Below the pieces are notes generated by a model, which did not search any database, was not told the DNA's origin, and was given only the letters and a program-made list of their open reading frames with translations. A stretch of 64,000 nucleotides of DNA from Flavobacterium sp. UBA7663 (GTDB lineage Bacteria; Bacteroidota; Bacteroidia; Flavobacteriales; Flavobacteriaceae). Below, one piece after another: positions 8,691 through 18,124 of the stretch. Where the stretch lies: contig NZ_DLHR01000010.1 of assembly GCF_002483315.1 (NCBI RefSeq), positions 62,001-126,000 on the forward strand. Direction: 5' to 3'. Numbering within the stretch: position 1 is the stretch's first letter; the number at the start of each line of letters is the position of its first letter. Made by a program: the position numbers and the translations under genes.

Positions 8691-10877
8691 ATGTTTAAAA
8701 AAGCTGTTGTATTTTTTTTGATACTATTTTCCTTCCAGCTGTCTTTTGGACAAGGAATAGGGAATAAAGATAATTATGCAAGAGGCTTATACGATAAGGC
8801 ATTAAAAGGGTTAAACGATTTAAAATGTAGCGAATCTTTATTGTACTCCCAACAACTTTTGGAGTACGCTTTGAAGAGAAATAAATATGATATGGTTGCG
8901 GCTTCCTACAATATCATTGGACTGAATTTTGAGGAATTTGGCGATTTAAAAAAATCTATTCAATATTACAATTCTGGAGTTTCTTATGCTCAATTAGCCA
9001 AAAATGATACGATAGAAAATTATTTGTATAATAATATTGGTAATTTGTATTATTTTAGACTGAAAGATTCTAAAAAAGGACTTTACTATTATCAAAAATC
9101 ATATGAGTTATCTAAAAAGATAGATAAACCAAGAGATATCGCTTTTGCAGAAATTAATTTAGCGGATGTATATTTAGAGTTAAATGAACTTAGCAAAGGG
9201 AAATATTATCTGCAATTAGTAGAAAAAAAAATGGCGCCAGATGATTACGAAATGGGAATGTCGTATTATTCGTTAATGGGCTATTATTATGAAATGCAAG
9301 GCGATTTTGTTAATGCAGAAAAGAATTATTTAAAATGTATATCCGATTTTAAACATCAGGAGTTTGAATATCATAAATCACATCAAATGGATATTTATGC
9401 CATGGTTTATGGATTTTATAAAAAGAATAAGAAAATAGAACAAGCGCTTTATTATTTAGAAAAACATGATGAATTACAAGACGAACTTTTTAGTAAGGAA
9501 AGAAATATAGAAATCAAAATGGCGGGTGGCGATATTGAAGCACTTGAATATAAATATAAAGTACAACAGATTGAAACTGAGAAAAGGATTCAGGAGCAAA
9601 AAATGAAAGCTTCAAATCGTTTTAATAAAGTGGTTTTGTTTTTCTTAGGTTTTGTAATCGTGTTTTTGATTTTTATTTTCAAAGGATTTGTAAATTATAG
9701 AAGTTTAAGTAAAAAATTAGCAGATTATAATTTTCAATTGCAAGTAGCTCGCGAAAAATCAGAAGAGGCAACCCGATTAAAGACACAGTTTTTGTCTAAT
9801 GTGAGTCATGAATTGCGAACACCTTTGTATGGCGTAATAGGAATGGCCGAAATTTTAGAAAGCGAACACAAAGAAATTAAAAAGAGTCCGTATTTTAATG
9901 CGTTAAAATTTTCTTCTCACTATCTTTTAACTTTAATTAATGACGTATTAAACGTGTATAAAATTGAAGATAATGATATTGAATTCAATTACGAAAACAT
10001 CAATGTTAGAGAAGAGATTGGCCATATAAAAGAGTCGATGAATGTGATTGCGAAGTCGAATAAAAACGAAATTATTATTTCCATTGCAGAAGAAGTTCCA
10101 CAATACATCAAAACCGATTTAACCCGATTTTCTCAAATTTTAATCAATTTGGTTAGTAATTCATTAAAGTTCACTAAAAAAGGAAAAGTTACGCTTAGTT
10201 TGTCTTTAGAAAATAAAGACAATAATTCATTTTTGAAATTAGAAGTTTTGGATACTGGAATTGGAATTCCAGAAGAATATCTAGATAAAATTTTTGAAAA
10301 ATTTGTTCAGGTTGATGTTAATCTTCAAGAACAATACAAAGGAACCGGACTTGGATTATCTATCGTAAAACGTTTGGTTGAACTATTCAAAGGTAGCATT
10401 TCAGTTGAAAGTAAAATTAATGAAGGAAGTAAGTTTACAGTTATGTTTCCACATATTCCAGCTGATGAAATTGTGGATTCTGACCAACTAAAAACTCATT
10501 CACATGCTAAGTTAAAACAGTTGAATATTTTGGTGGTAGAAGACAATAAAATCAACCAAATGGTGACTAAAAAACTATTAGAGAAAAATGGTCATAATTT
10601 CCAAATGGCAGAAAATGGCTTGGAAGCTCTTTTGTTAGTAGAAGAGAACAATTTTGATGTCATTTTAATGGATATTAATATGCCAGTCATGAACGGAATT
10701 GAGGCTTCTATTAAGATGAGAAACCTTGGAATTAAAACACCAATAATTGCTCTAACCGCTTCTGATAAAGAAAATATTCTAAAAGAAATTTTAGAAAAGA
10801 AAAATGGTCTTACCGATGTCTTGGTAAAACCATTTGAATATGCCGATTTAGAAAATGTGATTTCGAGGTATATTTAA
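8691..10877 (+). CDS. TPR-containing hybrid sensor histidine kinase/response regulator
   Basis: The chain has a signal segment (1-20), about 280 residues of TPR-like helices (patterns such as AEINLADVYLEL) in the periplasm, and a coiled coil. One transmembrane helix (about 305-330) follows. The HisKA box FLSNVSHELRTPLYG contains H373. An HATPase domain follows, with DTGIGIPEEYLDKIFEKF and GTGLGLSIVKRL. A C-terminal receiver holds D661 in VILMDINMPVMNG. All catalytic motifs are intact. There is no DNA-binding domain, so output must pass to another protein. The gene is monocistronic and ends 1 bp before a convergent gene. The signal sensed is unknown. Confidence 0.9.
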   Translation: MFKKAVVFFLILFSFQLSFGQGIGNKDNYARGLYDKALKGLNDLKCSESLLYSQQLLEYALKRNKYDMVAASYNIIGLNFEEFGDLKKSIQYYNSGVSYAQLAKNDTIENYLYNNIGNLYYFRLKDSKKGLYYYQKSYELSKKIDKPRDIAFAEINLADVYLELNELSKGKYYLQLVEKKMAPDDYEMGMSYYSLMGYYYEMQGDFVNAEKNYLKCISDFKHQEFEYHKSHQMDIYAMVYGFYKKNKKIEQALYYLEKHDELQDELFSKERNIEIKMAGGDIEALEYKYKVQQIETEKRIQEQKMKASNRFNKVVLFFLGFVIVFLIFIFKGFVNYRSLSKKLADYNFQLQVAREKSEEATRLKTQFLSNVSHELRTPLYGVIGMAEILESEHKEIKKSPYFNALKFSSHYLLTLINDVLNVYKIEDNDIEFNYENINVREEIGHIKESMNVIAKSNKNEIIISIAEEVPQYIKTDLTRFSQILINLVSNSLKFTKKGKVTLSLSLENKDNNSFLKLEVLDTGIGIPEEYLDKIFEKFVQVDVNLQEQYKGTGLGLSIVKRLVELFKGSISVESKINEGSKFTVMFPHIPADEIVDSDQLKTHSHAKLKQLNILVVEDNKINQMVTKKLLEKNGHNFQMAENGLEALLLVEENNFDVILMDINMPVMNGIEASIKMRNLGIKTPIIALTASDKENILKEILEKKNGLTDVLVKPFEYADLENVISRYI

Positions 10878-10878
10878 T

Positions 10879-11220
10879 TTATTTCTTTCTCCACTTTTCA
10901 AAACCTAAAACACTAGACTTGATTTCTTTTTGCCATTGCTTTCCATAAGTTTTGTTTAGATAATTGAAGACCAATTCATTTTTAGTTTCATATTCCTTAA
11001 AATTAGTAGGAGCAATGCAACCAAAATCGTGAAATTGAATATTATATTTTTTTGCAAAAGCTAAATCTTCTTTGGTGATTACAGAAGCAATTCCGCCTAA
11101 AACATAAATGGTTTTAGTCTTTGAATTAATTTCTATTTTAATAGTATCATTTTGTTTTTTCTCTTGCGCTTGAATTGCAAAGGAGAAAAATAATGCTATG
11201 ATTGTTAACTTAAAGTTCAT
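10879..11220 (-). CDS. Small secreted protein, FEKKY-like
   Basis: A 113-residue protein with a Sec signal ending at AIQAQ. The core segment DLAFAKKYNIQFHDFGC resembles a small flavobacterial family named for an FEKKY-like motif; the match is from memory and tentative. Two cysteines are present in all, one of them in that segment. It is the last gene of the ECF sigma operon, and its start overlaps the stop of the previous gene by 11 bp, suggesting translational coupling. Function unknown. Confidence 0.6.
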   Translation of the reverse strand: MNFKLTIIALFFSFAIQAQEKKQNDTIKIEINSKTKTIYVLGGIASVITKEDLAFAKKYNIQFHDFGCIAPTNFKEYETKNELVFNYLNKTYGKQWQKEIKSSVLGFEKWRKK

Positions 11221-11542
11221 GTTTAAATTCTTTGTAGATTTTTCGTAGTTTTCTTTTAGATATATTTTTTGTTGTTATTTTAATAACTCCAAATTTTCCT
11301 TTTTCGCCATATAATTCCATAGCTTTTTTATCTTTCCAAACCTTTACAGATTCAATATCATCCGGATTCAAGTGTTCCATAACTTCATATTTTAAAATGG
11401 AATCATTTACTACAATTAAAGGTTTTTCAGCTTTGGATGCAGTTACAGATTTTCTTGGTTTTGTTATAATGGTTTCTTGACTGTAACATAAATTTGAAGT
11501 CACAAAAAATAGAAATAAATATGTTGTTAATTGTCTTTTCAT
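11210..11542 (-). CDS. Small secreted TonB-plug-like protein
   Basis: 110 residues with a signal peptide ending near NLCYSQ. The mature part reads like the plug domain of a TonB-dependent receptor without the barrel: a strand PLIVVNDSIL, then LNPDDIESVKVWKDKKA, then YGEKGKFGVIKITTK. This matches the plug pattern in which IESVEVLKD precedes YGxxGxxGVIxITTK. It lies between the anti-sigma-like gene and the FEKKY-like gene. The same plug-like module ends the neighbouring protein. It may contact a receptor or a TonB-like protein, but no partner is identified. Confidence 0.65.
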   Translation of the reverse strand: MKRQLTTYLFLFFVTSNLCYSQETIITKPRKSVTASKAEKPLIVVNDSILKYEVMEHLNPDDIESVKVWKDKKAMELYGEKGKFGVIKITTKNISKRKLRKIYKEFKHEL

Positions 11543-11553
11543 AATTAGATTTT

Positions 11554-12447
11554 TTACTTCTTAATCGAAATAATCACAACACCTTTTTCTCCTTTTTTAC
11601 CATAAATTTTTACAGCATCTGCAGGTTGGATGACTTCAATTTTTTCAATTTTTTGTTTGCTCAATGGCGCATACGGACTCGTAGGATTTTCTCCAAATAG
11701 CGATTCTTCTGAATATTCCACTCCGTTAATGAAATAAATAGGTTCTTTTAGTTCAACAATAGACTCAATCTCATCTGGATTAAGGTTGGAAAGGGATTCT
11801 TTTGTTAATTCGCCATCTACCAAAACTAAATCATCATTTGCTGTTTTTTTATCTTTTTCTTGAGTTGTTTCTACTGAATTCATTGAAATATCATAACGTT
11901 TTCCCTTTGCTAAAACGCCCGAATTATTTATAGATGCTGAATTAGACATACTATTATTGTAACTCGGAACTAAACTCGTTTTTGCCATTTTTTGAACTTC
12001 TTCCATAGCAACAGAAGTTGGTATCGTGACTTCTTTTTTCGATTTGTAATTAATAGTATCGTTGATTACAATGTTATTCTGAATTACGATTTGTTGTTGC
12101 AAAATTTGCTCCGCTTCTTTTTTAATTTCAGGAGTGGTGTTTACAAAACCATTCGCCGATTCTGGTGTTGGAATCATGTTTTTCGATGAATCAATCGTAG
12201 TAATTGTGTTTTCTGGAACGATTATATTTTCTTTTTCTTGCAGTAAGAAAAAAGTTAATGTTCCTACTAAAACAATTGATGCTGCAACTGCTAATTTTTT
12301 CCACAAATGTTTCTCTTTTTGAAGCGTTTGTGTTTCCAGTTTATCTTCTACACGAGCCCAAATCTTCTCCATACCTGGAAAGTCTTTTTGCTCTGCTTTT
12401 TCGGCAGCTTGTTGTATTTTTTTATATAATTTTTCTTCTGTTCCCAT
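11554..12447 (-). CDS. Anti-sigma-factor-like membrane protein with a C-terminal plug-like module
   Basis: 297 residues. The N-terminal 70 are charged and cytoplasmic. One transmembrane helix (about 67-86, LAVAASIVLVGTLTFFLL) leads to a long Asn/Ser/Lys-rich periplasmic part. The last 85 residues resemble a TonB plug: LNPDEIESIVELKEPIYFING, then KIEKIEVIQPADAVKIYG, then GEKGVVIISIKK. The gene follows the sigma factor by 2 bp, and the topology fits an anti-sigma factor. A FecR-type domain is not recognisable. The plug-like tail suggests that it senses or mimics a TonB-receptor interaction. Regulatory role inferred from context. Confidence 0.65.
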   Translation of the reverse strand: MGTEEKLYKKIQQAAEKAEQKDFPGMEKIWARVEDKLETQTLQKEKHLWKKLAVAASIVLVGTLTFFLLQEKENIIVPENTITTIDSSKNMIPTPESANGFVNTTPEIKKEAEQILQQQIVIQNNIVINDTINYKSKKEVTIPTSVAMEEVQKMAKTSLVPSYNNSMSNSASINNSGVLAKGKRYDISMNSVETTQEKDKKTANDDLVLVDGELTKESLSNLNPDEIESIVELKEPIYFINGVEYSEESLFGENPTSPYAPLSKQKIEKIEVIQPADAVKIYGKKGEKGVVIISIKK

Positions 12448-12449
12448 GA

Positions 12450-12983
12450 CTATTTTGCTTTTTGATAATAAAAAGTTCTTACCAATTCTTTTAATTTACT
12501 TTTTGCCGCATTCAATTGCGATTTTGATGTTCCTTCACTAATACCTAATTGCTCTGCGATTTCTTTGTGTGAATAACCTTCAATCACAAACAAATTAAAA
12601 ATCGTTTGGCATCCATCGGGAATATAATTTAGTAAATTGAGCAAATCTTCTTCTTCTAAATCGGTGACTTCATCTGCCAAGGGTTGCGAATTATAACTCA
12701 CATCTTCCAAATACAAATTAAAGTTGATGTTCTTTTTAATTTGTAAAAGACAATTATTCACTGTTATTTTTCGTGCCCAAGCTTCAAAAGCCAAGTCTTC
12801 TTTTAATTGTTCTATTTTTGTGAATATCGTAAAAAAAGCATCGGCCAATACTTCTTCTATTTCTTCCTCCTTTTTTAAATACCGTTTACATAAACGATAG
12901 AGTTTTGGAGCCATAGTTTCATACACCATGCGTTGCGCTTCGCGGTGTTGTTTTCGGCAGCCTTGTATGTGTTTTACATCCAT
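12450..12983 (-). CDS. ECF-type RNA polymerase sigma factor
   Basis: 177 residues with sigma region 2 (VYETMAPKLYRLCKRYL through AFFTIFTKI) and region 4 (GCQTIFNLFVIEGYSHKEIAEQLGISEGTSKSQL written in two parts: recognition helix SEGTSKSQLNAAKSKL). There are no other domains, as expected for an ECF factor. It is the first gene of a four-gene minus-strand operon (sigma, anti-sigma-like, plug-like, FEKKY-like). Targets are unknown; such operons in Flavobacteria often answer envelope signals. Confidence 0.88.
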   Translation of the reverse strand: MDVKHIQGCRKQHREAQRMVYETMAPKLYRLCKRYLKKEEEIEEVLADAFFTIFTKIEQLKEDLAFEAWARKITVNNCLLQIKKNINFNLYLEDVSYNSQPLADEVTDLEEEDLLNLLNYIPDGCQTIFNLFVIEGYSHKEIAEQLGISEGTSKSQLNAAKSKLKELVRTFYYQKAK

Positions 12984-13051
12984 TGGTAAACTTGCTTTTT
13001 TATATAGAGTAGAAAAGTTGGGAAAAGGTTGGGATGACTTTAAATTATTTT

Positions 13052-13082
13052 CAAAAAAAATCGCAAGCGATGAAACTTGCGA
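13052..13082 (-). terminator. Intrinsic terminator after the ABC exporter operon
   Basis: Stem TCGCAAG (13061-13067) / CTTGCGA (13076-13082). On the minus strand it is followed by a T run, the complement of AAAAAAAA at 13053-13060. Confidence 0.8.
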
Positions 13083-13108
13083 TTATAAAAGTATGAAATA
13101 ATATAGTG

Positions 13109-13804
13109 TTACACGGCGAAAAACGCTTCTAATTCTTTCAATGTTTCTTCCGAAGTATTGATGTCTTTAACTACTTCGCCTTTATTTAAAGCTACAATTC
13201 GGTTACAAACTTCTACAGTGTGTATTAAATCGTGACTTGAAATTAAAACGGTAACATCTGGATTTTCGGCTAATTCTTTTACAATTTTCTTTAGTCGGTT
13301 TACCGTTGTTGGATCTAAATTTGCAAATGGTTCATCTAAAATTACTACTTCTGGATTTCCAATTAAAGTAGCAATAATGCCCACTTTCTTCATGTTTCCT
13401 TTAGATAAATCGCGAAGATATTTTTTAGTGTTTAGAATTTCGTTATTAAAAAATTCTTCATGTTTTTTTAGTAAAGCATCAACATCTGCTTTGTTTTGGC
13501 CACGTAATTCACCAATAAAATAAAAATATTCTTCGGCAGTTAAATAACCAATCAAGAAACTTTCATCTAAAAAAGCGCCTGTAAAGTTTTTCCAATTTTC
13601 ACTTGTGTTTACTTCTATATTGTGATTGATAATTCCTCCAGTAGTTGGTTCGATTAAGTCTAATAATAAACTAAAAAAAGTTGTTTTACCGGCACCATTA
13701 TTTCCTACTAAACCAAAACTTTGTCCTTTAGGAATTTCTAATTCTTGAATATTTAAAACTGTGGTAGCGTTATATTTTTTGGTAAGATTGTTTACTTGTA
13801 TCAT
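13109..13804 (-). CDS. ABC transporter ATP-binding protein
   Basis: 231 residues with Walker A GNNGAGKTT near residue 34, the signature DLSKGNMKKVGI (an LSKG variant of LSGG) near 134, Walker B VVILDEPFANLDP, and the switch histidine in LISSHDL. It is a single cassette without membrane segments. It lies 20 bp downstream of the DUF5687 membrane gene, which would supply the permease. The pair resembles ABC-2 exporters whose substrates are mostly unknown. Confidence 0.9.
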   Translation of the reverse strand: MIQVNNLTKKYNATTVLNIQELEIPKGQSFGLVGNNGAGKTTFFSLLLDLIEPTTGGIINHNIEVNTSENWKNFTGAFLDESFLIGYLTAEEYFYFIGELRGQNKADVDALLKKHEEFFNNEILNTKKYLRDLSKGNMKKVGIIATLIGNPEVVILDEPFANLDPTTVNRLKKIVKELAENPDVTVLISSHDLIHTVEVCNRIVALNKGEVVKDINTSEETLKELEAFFAV

Positions 13805-13824
13805 GATAATTTATTGGATTTAAA

Positions 13825-15288
13825 TTAATTTTTTTGTTTGTAAGCCACAATGGCATTGTATTTTTCTTTCTGAAATATTTTCTCAATAAGCAAGAAGATT
13901 CTCGATTTGAAAAGCAATCCTAATATTCCGAAGCAAGCAATTAAAGCAATTCCTAGGTGAAAATTATCAACTAAAATTCCGATTCCAAATAGTAAAATTG
14001 GAATTATCATTTGTGGTAATGAAAATAATAAGGTTTTTACATTGAATGCTTTTTTATCTCCAAAAGCTCCTTTTGCTGATTCTAAATCTATTGCAGTTCT
14101 AGTGTAAGCGCCTGTGAACAATACTAAAAACGAATTAAATCCAATATTGTAAATTCCAACAGCCAATATCGTAATGTAAATATCCCAACCAAAATAAATG
14201 TAAAATGAAGCCAAAAGCATGCTGATTGCTGTTCCAATAACCATTAGCCACCATTTAGAATTCAAATATTCTTTGTACGAAATGCTTTGTGTCATCATTA
14301 ATTGATAATAAGAACTATCCCAACTTGGTACAAACTGTCCGAAGTTAATTAGAAAACCACCCGTTACAAAAACCGCTGCAAAGGCTTGCATCACCGAATT
14401 TTTATAAATATCTTGAGTGAAGAATATCAAACCATAAAACAAGAAAAAGAAACTCATGTATAAAGTTGTCTTTGCTCGTTTATTTCGCATTAATAGTTTG
14501 ATGTCGTTTTTTAAGAAAGTTCCTAAAGTTCCAAATTGATTCAACCAAGTTAAGTCGTTTGATGTAGCTAAGTTCTTTTTAATATGTAATCTTTCATCTA
14601 ACGTTAAATCTTTTTTGAAGAAATTAAACGTTAAATAATAAATGACTATTAAGGCAAAAATTGGAAGTAAAACCATCCAAGCATGCTCATACAAGCCTTG
14701 AAAGAAAGGTTGTGTGTAAATAGTAATATCAAATAATTTATAATATTGAGAAGCAATTAATCCGATAACAATTGTAGCTACAATTCCGAAGATAACATCC
14801 TTATTATTGATTAAAATGTTTAAGAAATTGATGAATAATATTACAGTCAAAATTCCTAAATGCCACGTAATTACGCCCAATATGCTATAGCCGTTTATTA
14901 GTAAAATAATGCTAAATGGAATAAAAAAGAAAGCATGTGTAGTATTAAAATAGTTTAAAACAGTTTTGCCTAAAGAAAAATGTACAATTGTATTTTTCTT
15001 TATTGGTAAAACTAGTAACGGTCTAATCGTTAATGTTGGAATTTTTTGGAAAAAATAGCGCATCATCATATCTGCAAAAAGATAATAAATCATAAACTTA
15101 TTTACCGTTTGTAAAGGTTCTAAACCAGCTTTTTTTATTCCGTAAAAGGCTCCAATTCCCATAAAAACAAACATCGCAGCAAAATATAAGAATATTAGTG
15201 CCATGAAAATTTTAAAAGCCAAATTGGTTTTAAACGATGCCGACCGAACAAAAGATTTCCATTCGAGAGTAAGAAAATGTTTAATCAT
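13825..15288 (-). CDS. DUF5687 family ABC-type membrane protein
   Basis: 487 residues with 11 to 12 predicted membrane helices and the N-terminal sequence IKHFLTLEWKSFVRSASFKT, which fits the DUF5687 family. The family is found beside a single ATPase gene in many Bacteroidota and is taken to be the permease half of an ABC-2-like exporter. Here the ATPase gene follows by 20 bp. No ligand-binding protein gene is present, which favours export over import. Family assignment rests on memory of the N-terminal motif and the topology. Confidence 0.75.
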   Translation of the reverse strand: MIKHFLTLEWKSFVRSASFKTNLAFKIFMALIFLYFAAMFVFMGIGAFYGIKKAGLEPLQTVNKFMIYYLFADMMMRYFFQKIPTLTIRPLLVLPIKKNTIVHFSLGKTVLNYFNTTHAFFFIPFSIILLINGYSILGVITWHLGILTVILFINFLNILINNKDVIFGIVATIVIGLIASQYYKLFDITIYTQPFFQGLYEHAWMVLLPIFALIVIYYLTFNFFKKDLTLDERLHIKKNLATSNDLTWLNQFGTLGTFLKNDIKLLMRNKRAKTTLYMSFFFLFYGLIFFTQDIYKNSVMQAFAAVFVTGGFLINFGQFVPSWDSSYYQLMMTQSISYKEYLNSKWWLMVIGTAISMLLASFYIYFGWDIYITILAVGIYNIGFNSFLVLFTGAYTRTAIDLESAKGAFGDKKAFNVKTLLFSLPQMIIPILLFGIGILVDNFHLGIALIACFGILGLLFKSRIFLLIEKIFQKEKYNAIVAYKQKN

Positions 15289-15338
15289 AATTTTTTTGGT
15301 TTCTTATTTGTAGTATTTTCTTCTCAAACGTTACGAAT

Positions 15339-16160
15339 TTATTTCTGAAAGTTCAATTTATAAATCGTAGCTTCTAAAACTTCATTATCATTGTCTTCGC
15401 AAAGTAAGAACTCCAATTCGGTTTCTGTTTCATTATAAAGTGTGATACCTTCAAATTTTTGATGTTCCGATAATAATTGAACATCTATAATTTCAAATGT
15501 TGGTGCGTGCATGATGCCTAAAATGGTTCCTAAAACTTCACCATCTTCATAAGTAGATGTTGTGTTTTCGGCGCAAGCCAAGAAATAAATTTTATCGCCA
15601 ACCAATATTGCATCGGTAAAAGTGGTTTCTATATTATCTAGTGTTGGAAGCGAAATCGGTACAAATCGAATACCGTCTTCTTGATGATTTGGAATAATAA
15701 AAATTCCATTTTGACTATTTTTTGAATTTCCTCTTTGAAACAACAACATCGTTTGATGCGCATAAATAGAGCCTTCAATGTTTAATTGGTCATCAGTAAA
15801 CGAGCCAACATCTTTTAATTTCTGGTATAGAGCTGATAAATCTTGTGATTGCAAAGCATCCGAACCTAAATCTAAAGTAAACATCGAATTTCTTTTTTCG
15901 GTAGAACCAGAACCCAACATAATTAGCTGATTTCCATATTGTGTGATGCTTTCTAAATCGGGTTTTTCAGCTTTTTCTATGTTTTCTTTGGCGTCCTTTA
16001 CTAATGGAAATTTTAGTAAAAGTTTTTTTGCGATGTCATATTGGTATAAAAAATTACTCGAATCTGAAATAACAAATAAAACATTTTGTGAGTACAACAA
16101 GCCAGATGGCGCTGCAATACCTTTTATAGTAAATAGATTACTAAGTTCAAATTTTTCCAT
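15339..16160 (-). CDS. DUF6929-like predicted beta-propeller protein
   Basis: 273 residues, no signal peptide or membrane helix. The sequence is rich in short beta-strands with repeated turns (FTIKGIAAPSGLLYSQN, YDIAKKLLLKFPL, IYFLACAENT), consistent with a six-bladed propeller. It resembles a flavobacterial family listed as DUF6929; that link is moderately sure. The gene is divergent from the polyphosphate kinase gene and stands alone. Function unknown. Confidence 0.55.
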   Translation of the reverse strand: MEKFELSNLFTIKGIAAPSGLLYSQNVLFVISDSSNFLYQYDIAKKLLLKFPLVKDAKENIEKAEKPDLESITQYGNQLIMLGSGSTEKRNSMFTLDLGSDALQSQDLSALYQKLKDVGSFTDDQLNIEGSIYAHQTMLLFQRGNSKNSQNGIFIIPNHQEDGIRFVPISLPTLDNIETTFTDAILVGDKIYFLACAENTTSTYEDGEVLGTILGIMHAPTFEIIDVQLLSEHQKFEGITLYNETETELEFLLCEDNDNEVLEATIYKLNFQK

Positions 16161-16246
16161 ATTTTTACCGATAACTTTATGAAGTTTTTAAGTCAGAAAT
16201 TGCCCATAAAAGTACTATTTTTACACTTATTAAAAAGCGATTGAAA

Positions 16247-17122
16247 ATGAAAAACATAAATATTGAAGATTTTAAAGTAAAAACAACTATTAAATTAGCC
16301 GATTTTGCTACGAAATTAAACATAGATACCGATAAAGATCAAGAAGAATTAGCCTTAGATAAAATTCAGAAAAAGCTTTCTAAAAAACAAGATGCTATGT
16401 ATGCGCACAACCGTCATGCTTTCTTGATTTGCCTACAAGGCGTGGACACCAGTGGAAAAGATAGCTTAATTCGTGAGGTTTTTAAAGAATTTAATCCACG
16501 TGGAGTCGTAGTGCATAGTTTTAAAACACCAAATTCAACCGAATTAGAACACGATTATTTATGGCGTCATTATTTAGCTTTGCCCGAAAAAGGAAAATTC
16601 GCCGTTTTCAATCGTACCCATTATGAAAATGTATTGGTAACGCGAGTGCATCCCGAATATATTTTGTTTGAAAACTTGCCAGGAATTGAAAAAGTGGGGG
16701 ATATTACACCTCAATTTTGGGAAAACCGCATGGAACAAATGGTAAATTTTGAAAAGCATATTTCGCAAAACGGAACCAAAATTTTGAAGTTCTATTTTCA
16801 CATGAGTAAAGAGGAGCAACGTGAACGATTACTAAAACGATTAGAAAATCCAGAAGATAATTGGAAATTCAGCACCGGCGATTTAAAAGAGCGCGCACTT
16901 TGGGATGAATATATGAAATATTACGAAGAAGCAATCAACAAAACATCAACTGATTTTGCACCTTGGTACATAGTTCCTGCTGATGACAAAGGTGTTGCAA
17001 GATACATTGTGGCAAAAATTATTTGGGAAGAATTGGAAAAGCTCACCGATATTGCCGAACCCGAATTGGATCCAAAAGTCAAAGCAAACATTGAAGAATA
17101 TAGAACACAATTGAAGAAATAG
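16247..17122 (+). CDS. Polyphosphate kinase 2 family protein (PPK2)
   Basis: 291 residues from the ATG at 16247. A TTG two codons upstream is less likely. Walker A is GVDTSGKDS (65-73), the aspartate/arginine segment FNRTHYEN lies near 126, and the lid has LKERALWDEYMKYYEEA. These mark a one-domain PPK2, which phosphorylates nucleoside mono- or diphosphates using polyphosphate. The size fits the class I/III group; the exact nucleotide preference cannot be read from sequence. The cytoplasmic enzyme's gene lies 20 bp upstream of the adenosyltransferase gene, probably as one transcript. That is biochemically sensible, since the second enzyme consumes ATP. Confidence 0.88.
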   Translation: MKNINIEDFKVKTTIKLADFATKLNIDTDKDQEELALDKIQKKLSKKQDAMYAHNRHAFLICLQGVDTSGKDSLIREVFKEFNPRGVVVHSFKTPNSTELEHDYLWRHYLALPEKGKFAVFNRTHYENVLVTRVHPEYILFENLPGIEKVGDITPQFWENRMEQMVNFEKHISQNGTKILKFYFHMSKEEQRERLLKRLENPEDNWKFSTGDLKERALWDEYMKYYEEAINKTSTDFAPWYIVPADDKGVARYIVAKIIWEELEKLTDIAEPELDPKVKANIEEYRTQLKK

Positions 17123-17142
17123 TTTCAAAAAAAAAACTACTA

Positions 17143-17712
17143 ATGAAAGTATATACCAAAACAGGCGACACTGGAACCACAGCATTATTTGGAGGAACAC
17201 GTGTACCAAAACACCATATCCGTATCGAAAGTTATGGAACTGTTGATGAATTAAATTCACACATTGGATTAATTCGCGACCAAGACATGAGCGATTTATA
17301 CAAAAAAGTATTAATCGAAGTACAAGATAGATTATTCACAGTCGGAGCTATTTTAGCAACTCCACCAGAAAAAGAAACTTTGAAAAACGGTCAACCACGT
17401 TTGCAAAATCTTGGAATTGTGGAATCGGATATTGAATTTTTGGAAAACGAAATTGACACAATGGAAGAATCTTTGCCACCTATGACGCATTTTGTTTTGC
17501 CAGGCGGACATACAACTGTGTCATATTGTCATATTGCACGCTGTGTATGCCGTAGAGCCGAGCGTTTAGCAGTACATTTAAATGACATAGAACCGACAGA
17601 TGAACGTGTAATTAAGTACCTAAACCGACTTTCTGACTATCTTTTTGTGTTGGCACGAAAGTTGTCTCATGATTTGAACGCTGATGAAGTACAATGGATT
17701 CCTAGAAAATAG
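17143..17712 (+). CDS. Cob(I)yrinic acid a,c-diamide adenosyltransferase, PduO type
   Basis: 189 residues with the ATP-binding N-terminus TKTGDTGTTALFGGTRVPK, the segment SYGTVDELNSHIG and the helix RCVCRRAERLAVHL holding the family RRAER motif. The trimeric enzyme transfers the adenosyl group of ATP to reduced corrinoids, making coenzyme B12. No other cobalamin gene is near, so it probably serves salvage. It is the second gene after PPK2. Length matches PduO-type proteins. Confidence 0.92.
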   Translation: MKVYTKTGDTGTTALFGGTRVPKHHIRIESYGTVDELNSHIGLIRDQDMSDLYKKVLIEVQDRLFTVGAILATPPEKETLKNGQPRLQNLGIVESDIEFLENEIDTMEESLPPMTHFVLPGGHTTVSYCHIARCVCRRAERLAVHLNDIEPTDERVIKYLNRLSDYLFVLARKLSHDLNADEVQWIPRK

Positions 17713-17827
17713 TGTTCAGTAATCAGTTTTAAGTGTTCATTATGCCTGAAAACAGTGATGGAAAGCCATGTTTTGAGTACTAAAAAAAAAACGTTCTTAA
17801 ATTTTAATAAAAAAAGTAAAAAAAAAC

Positions 17828-17857
17828 TTGCCTTATTGGGTAATAAATTTATTTTTG
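17828..17857 (+). promoter_or_regulatory. Promoter of the DUF2795 gene
   Basis: TTG at 17828-17830, 19 nt, then TATTTTTG at 17850-17857: a full consensus Bacteroidota promoter 22 bp before the start codon. Confidence 0.75.
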
Positions 17858-17879
17858 CATAAACTTAAATCGATAAAAG

Positions 17880-18101
17880 ATGTATTGGACATTAGAATTA
17901 GCGTCATACTTAAGTGATGCGCCTTGGCCAGCAACCAAAGATGAACTTATCGACTATGCTATCAGAACTGGAGCTCCATTAGAAGTAGTGGAAAACTTGC
18001 AATCTATAGAAGACGAAGGAGAAATCTATGAATCAATGGAAGAGATTTGGCCTGATTATCCTACTGACGAAGATTATCTTTGGAATGAGGATGAATATTA
18101 A
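17880..18101 (+). CDS. DUF2795 small acidic protein
   Basis: 73 residues, very acidic at the C-terminus (EEIWPDYPTDEDYLWNEDEY). The N-terminus MYWTLELASYLSDAPWPATKDELIDYA and the GAPLEVVENL segment are typical of the DUF2795 fold, here in a form widespread and conserved in Flavobacteria. The gene has its own consensus promoter and terminator and sits directly upstream of secA. Function unknown; strong conservation suggests a housekeeping role. Confidence 0.8.
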   Translation: MYWTLELASYLSDAPWPATKDELIDYAIRTGAPLEVVENLQSIEDEGEIYESMEEIWPDYPTDEDYLWNEDEY

Positions 18102-18124
18102 AAATAAATAAACACAACAGAAAC

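Noticed and set aside
16241..16246. TTG start for the PPK2 gene
   Set aside because: An ATG two codons later gives a normal N-terminus and is preferred.
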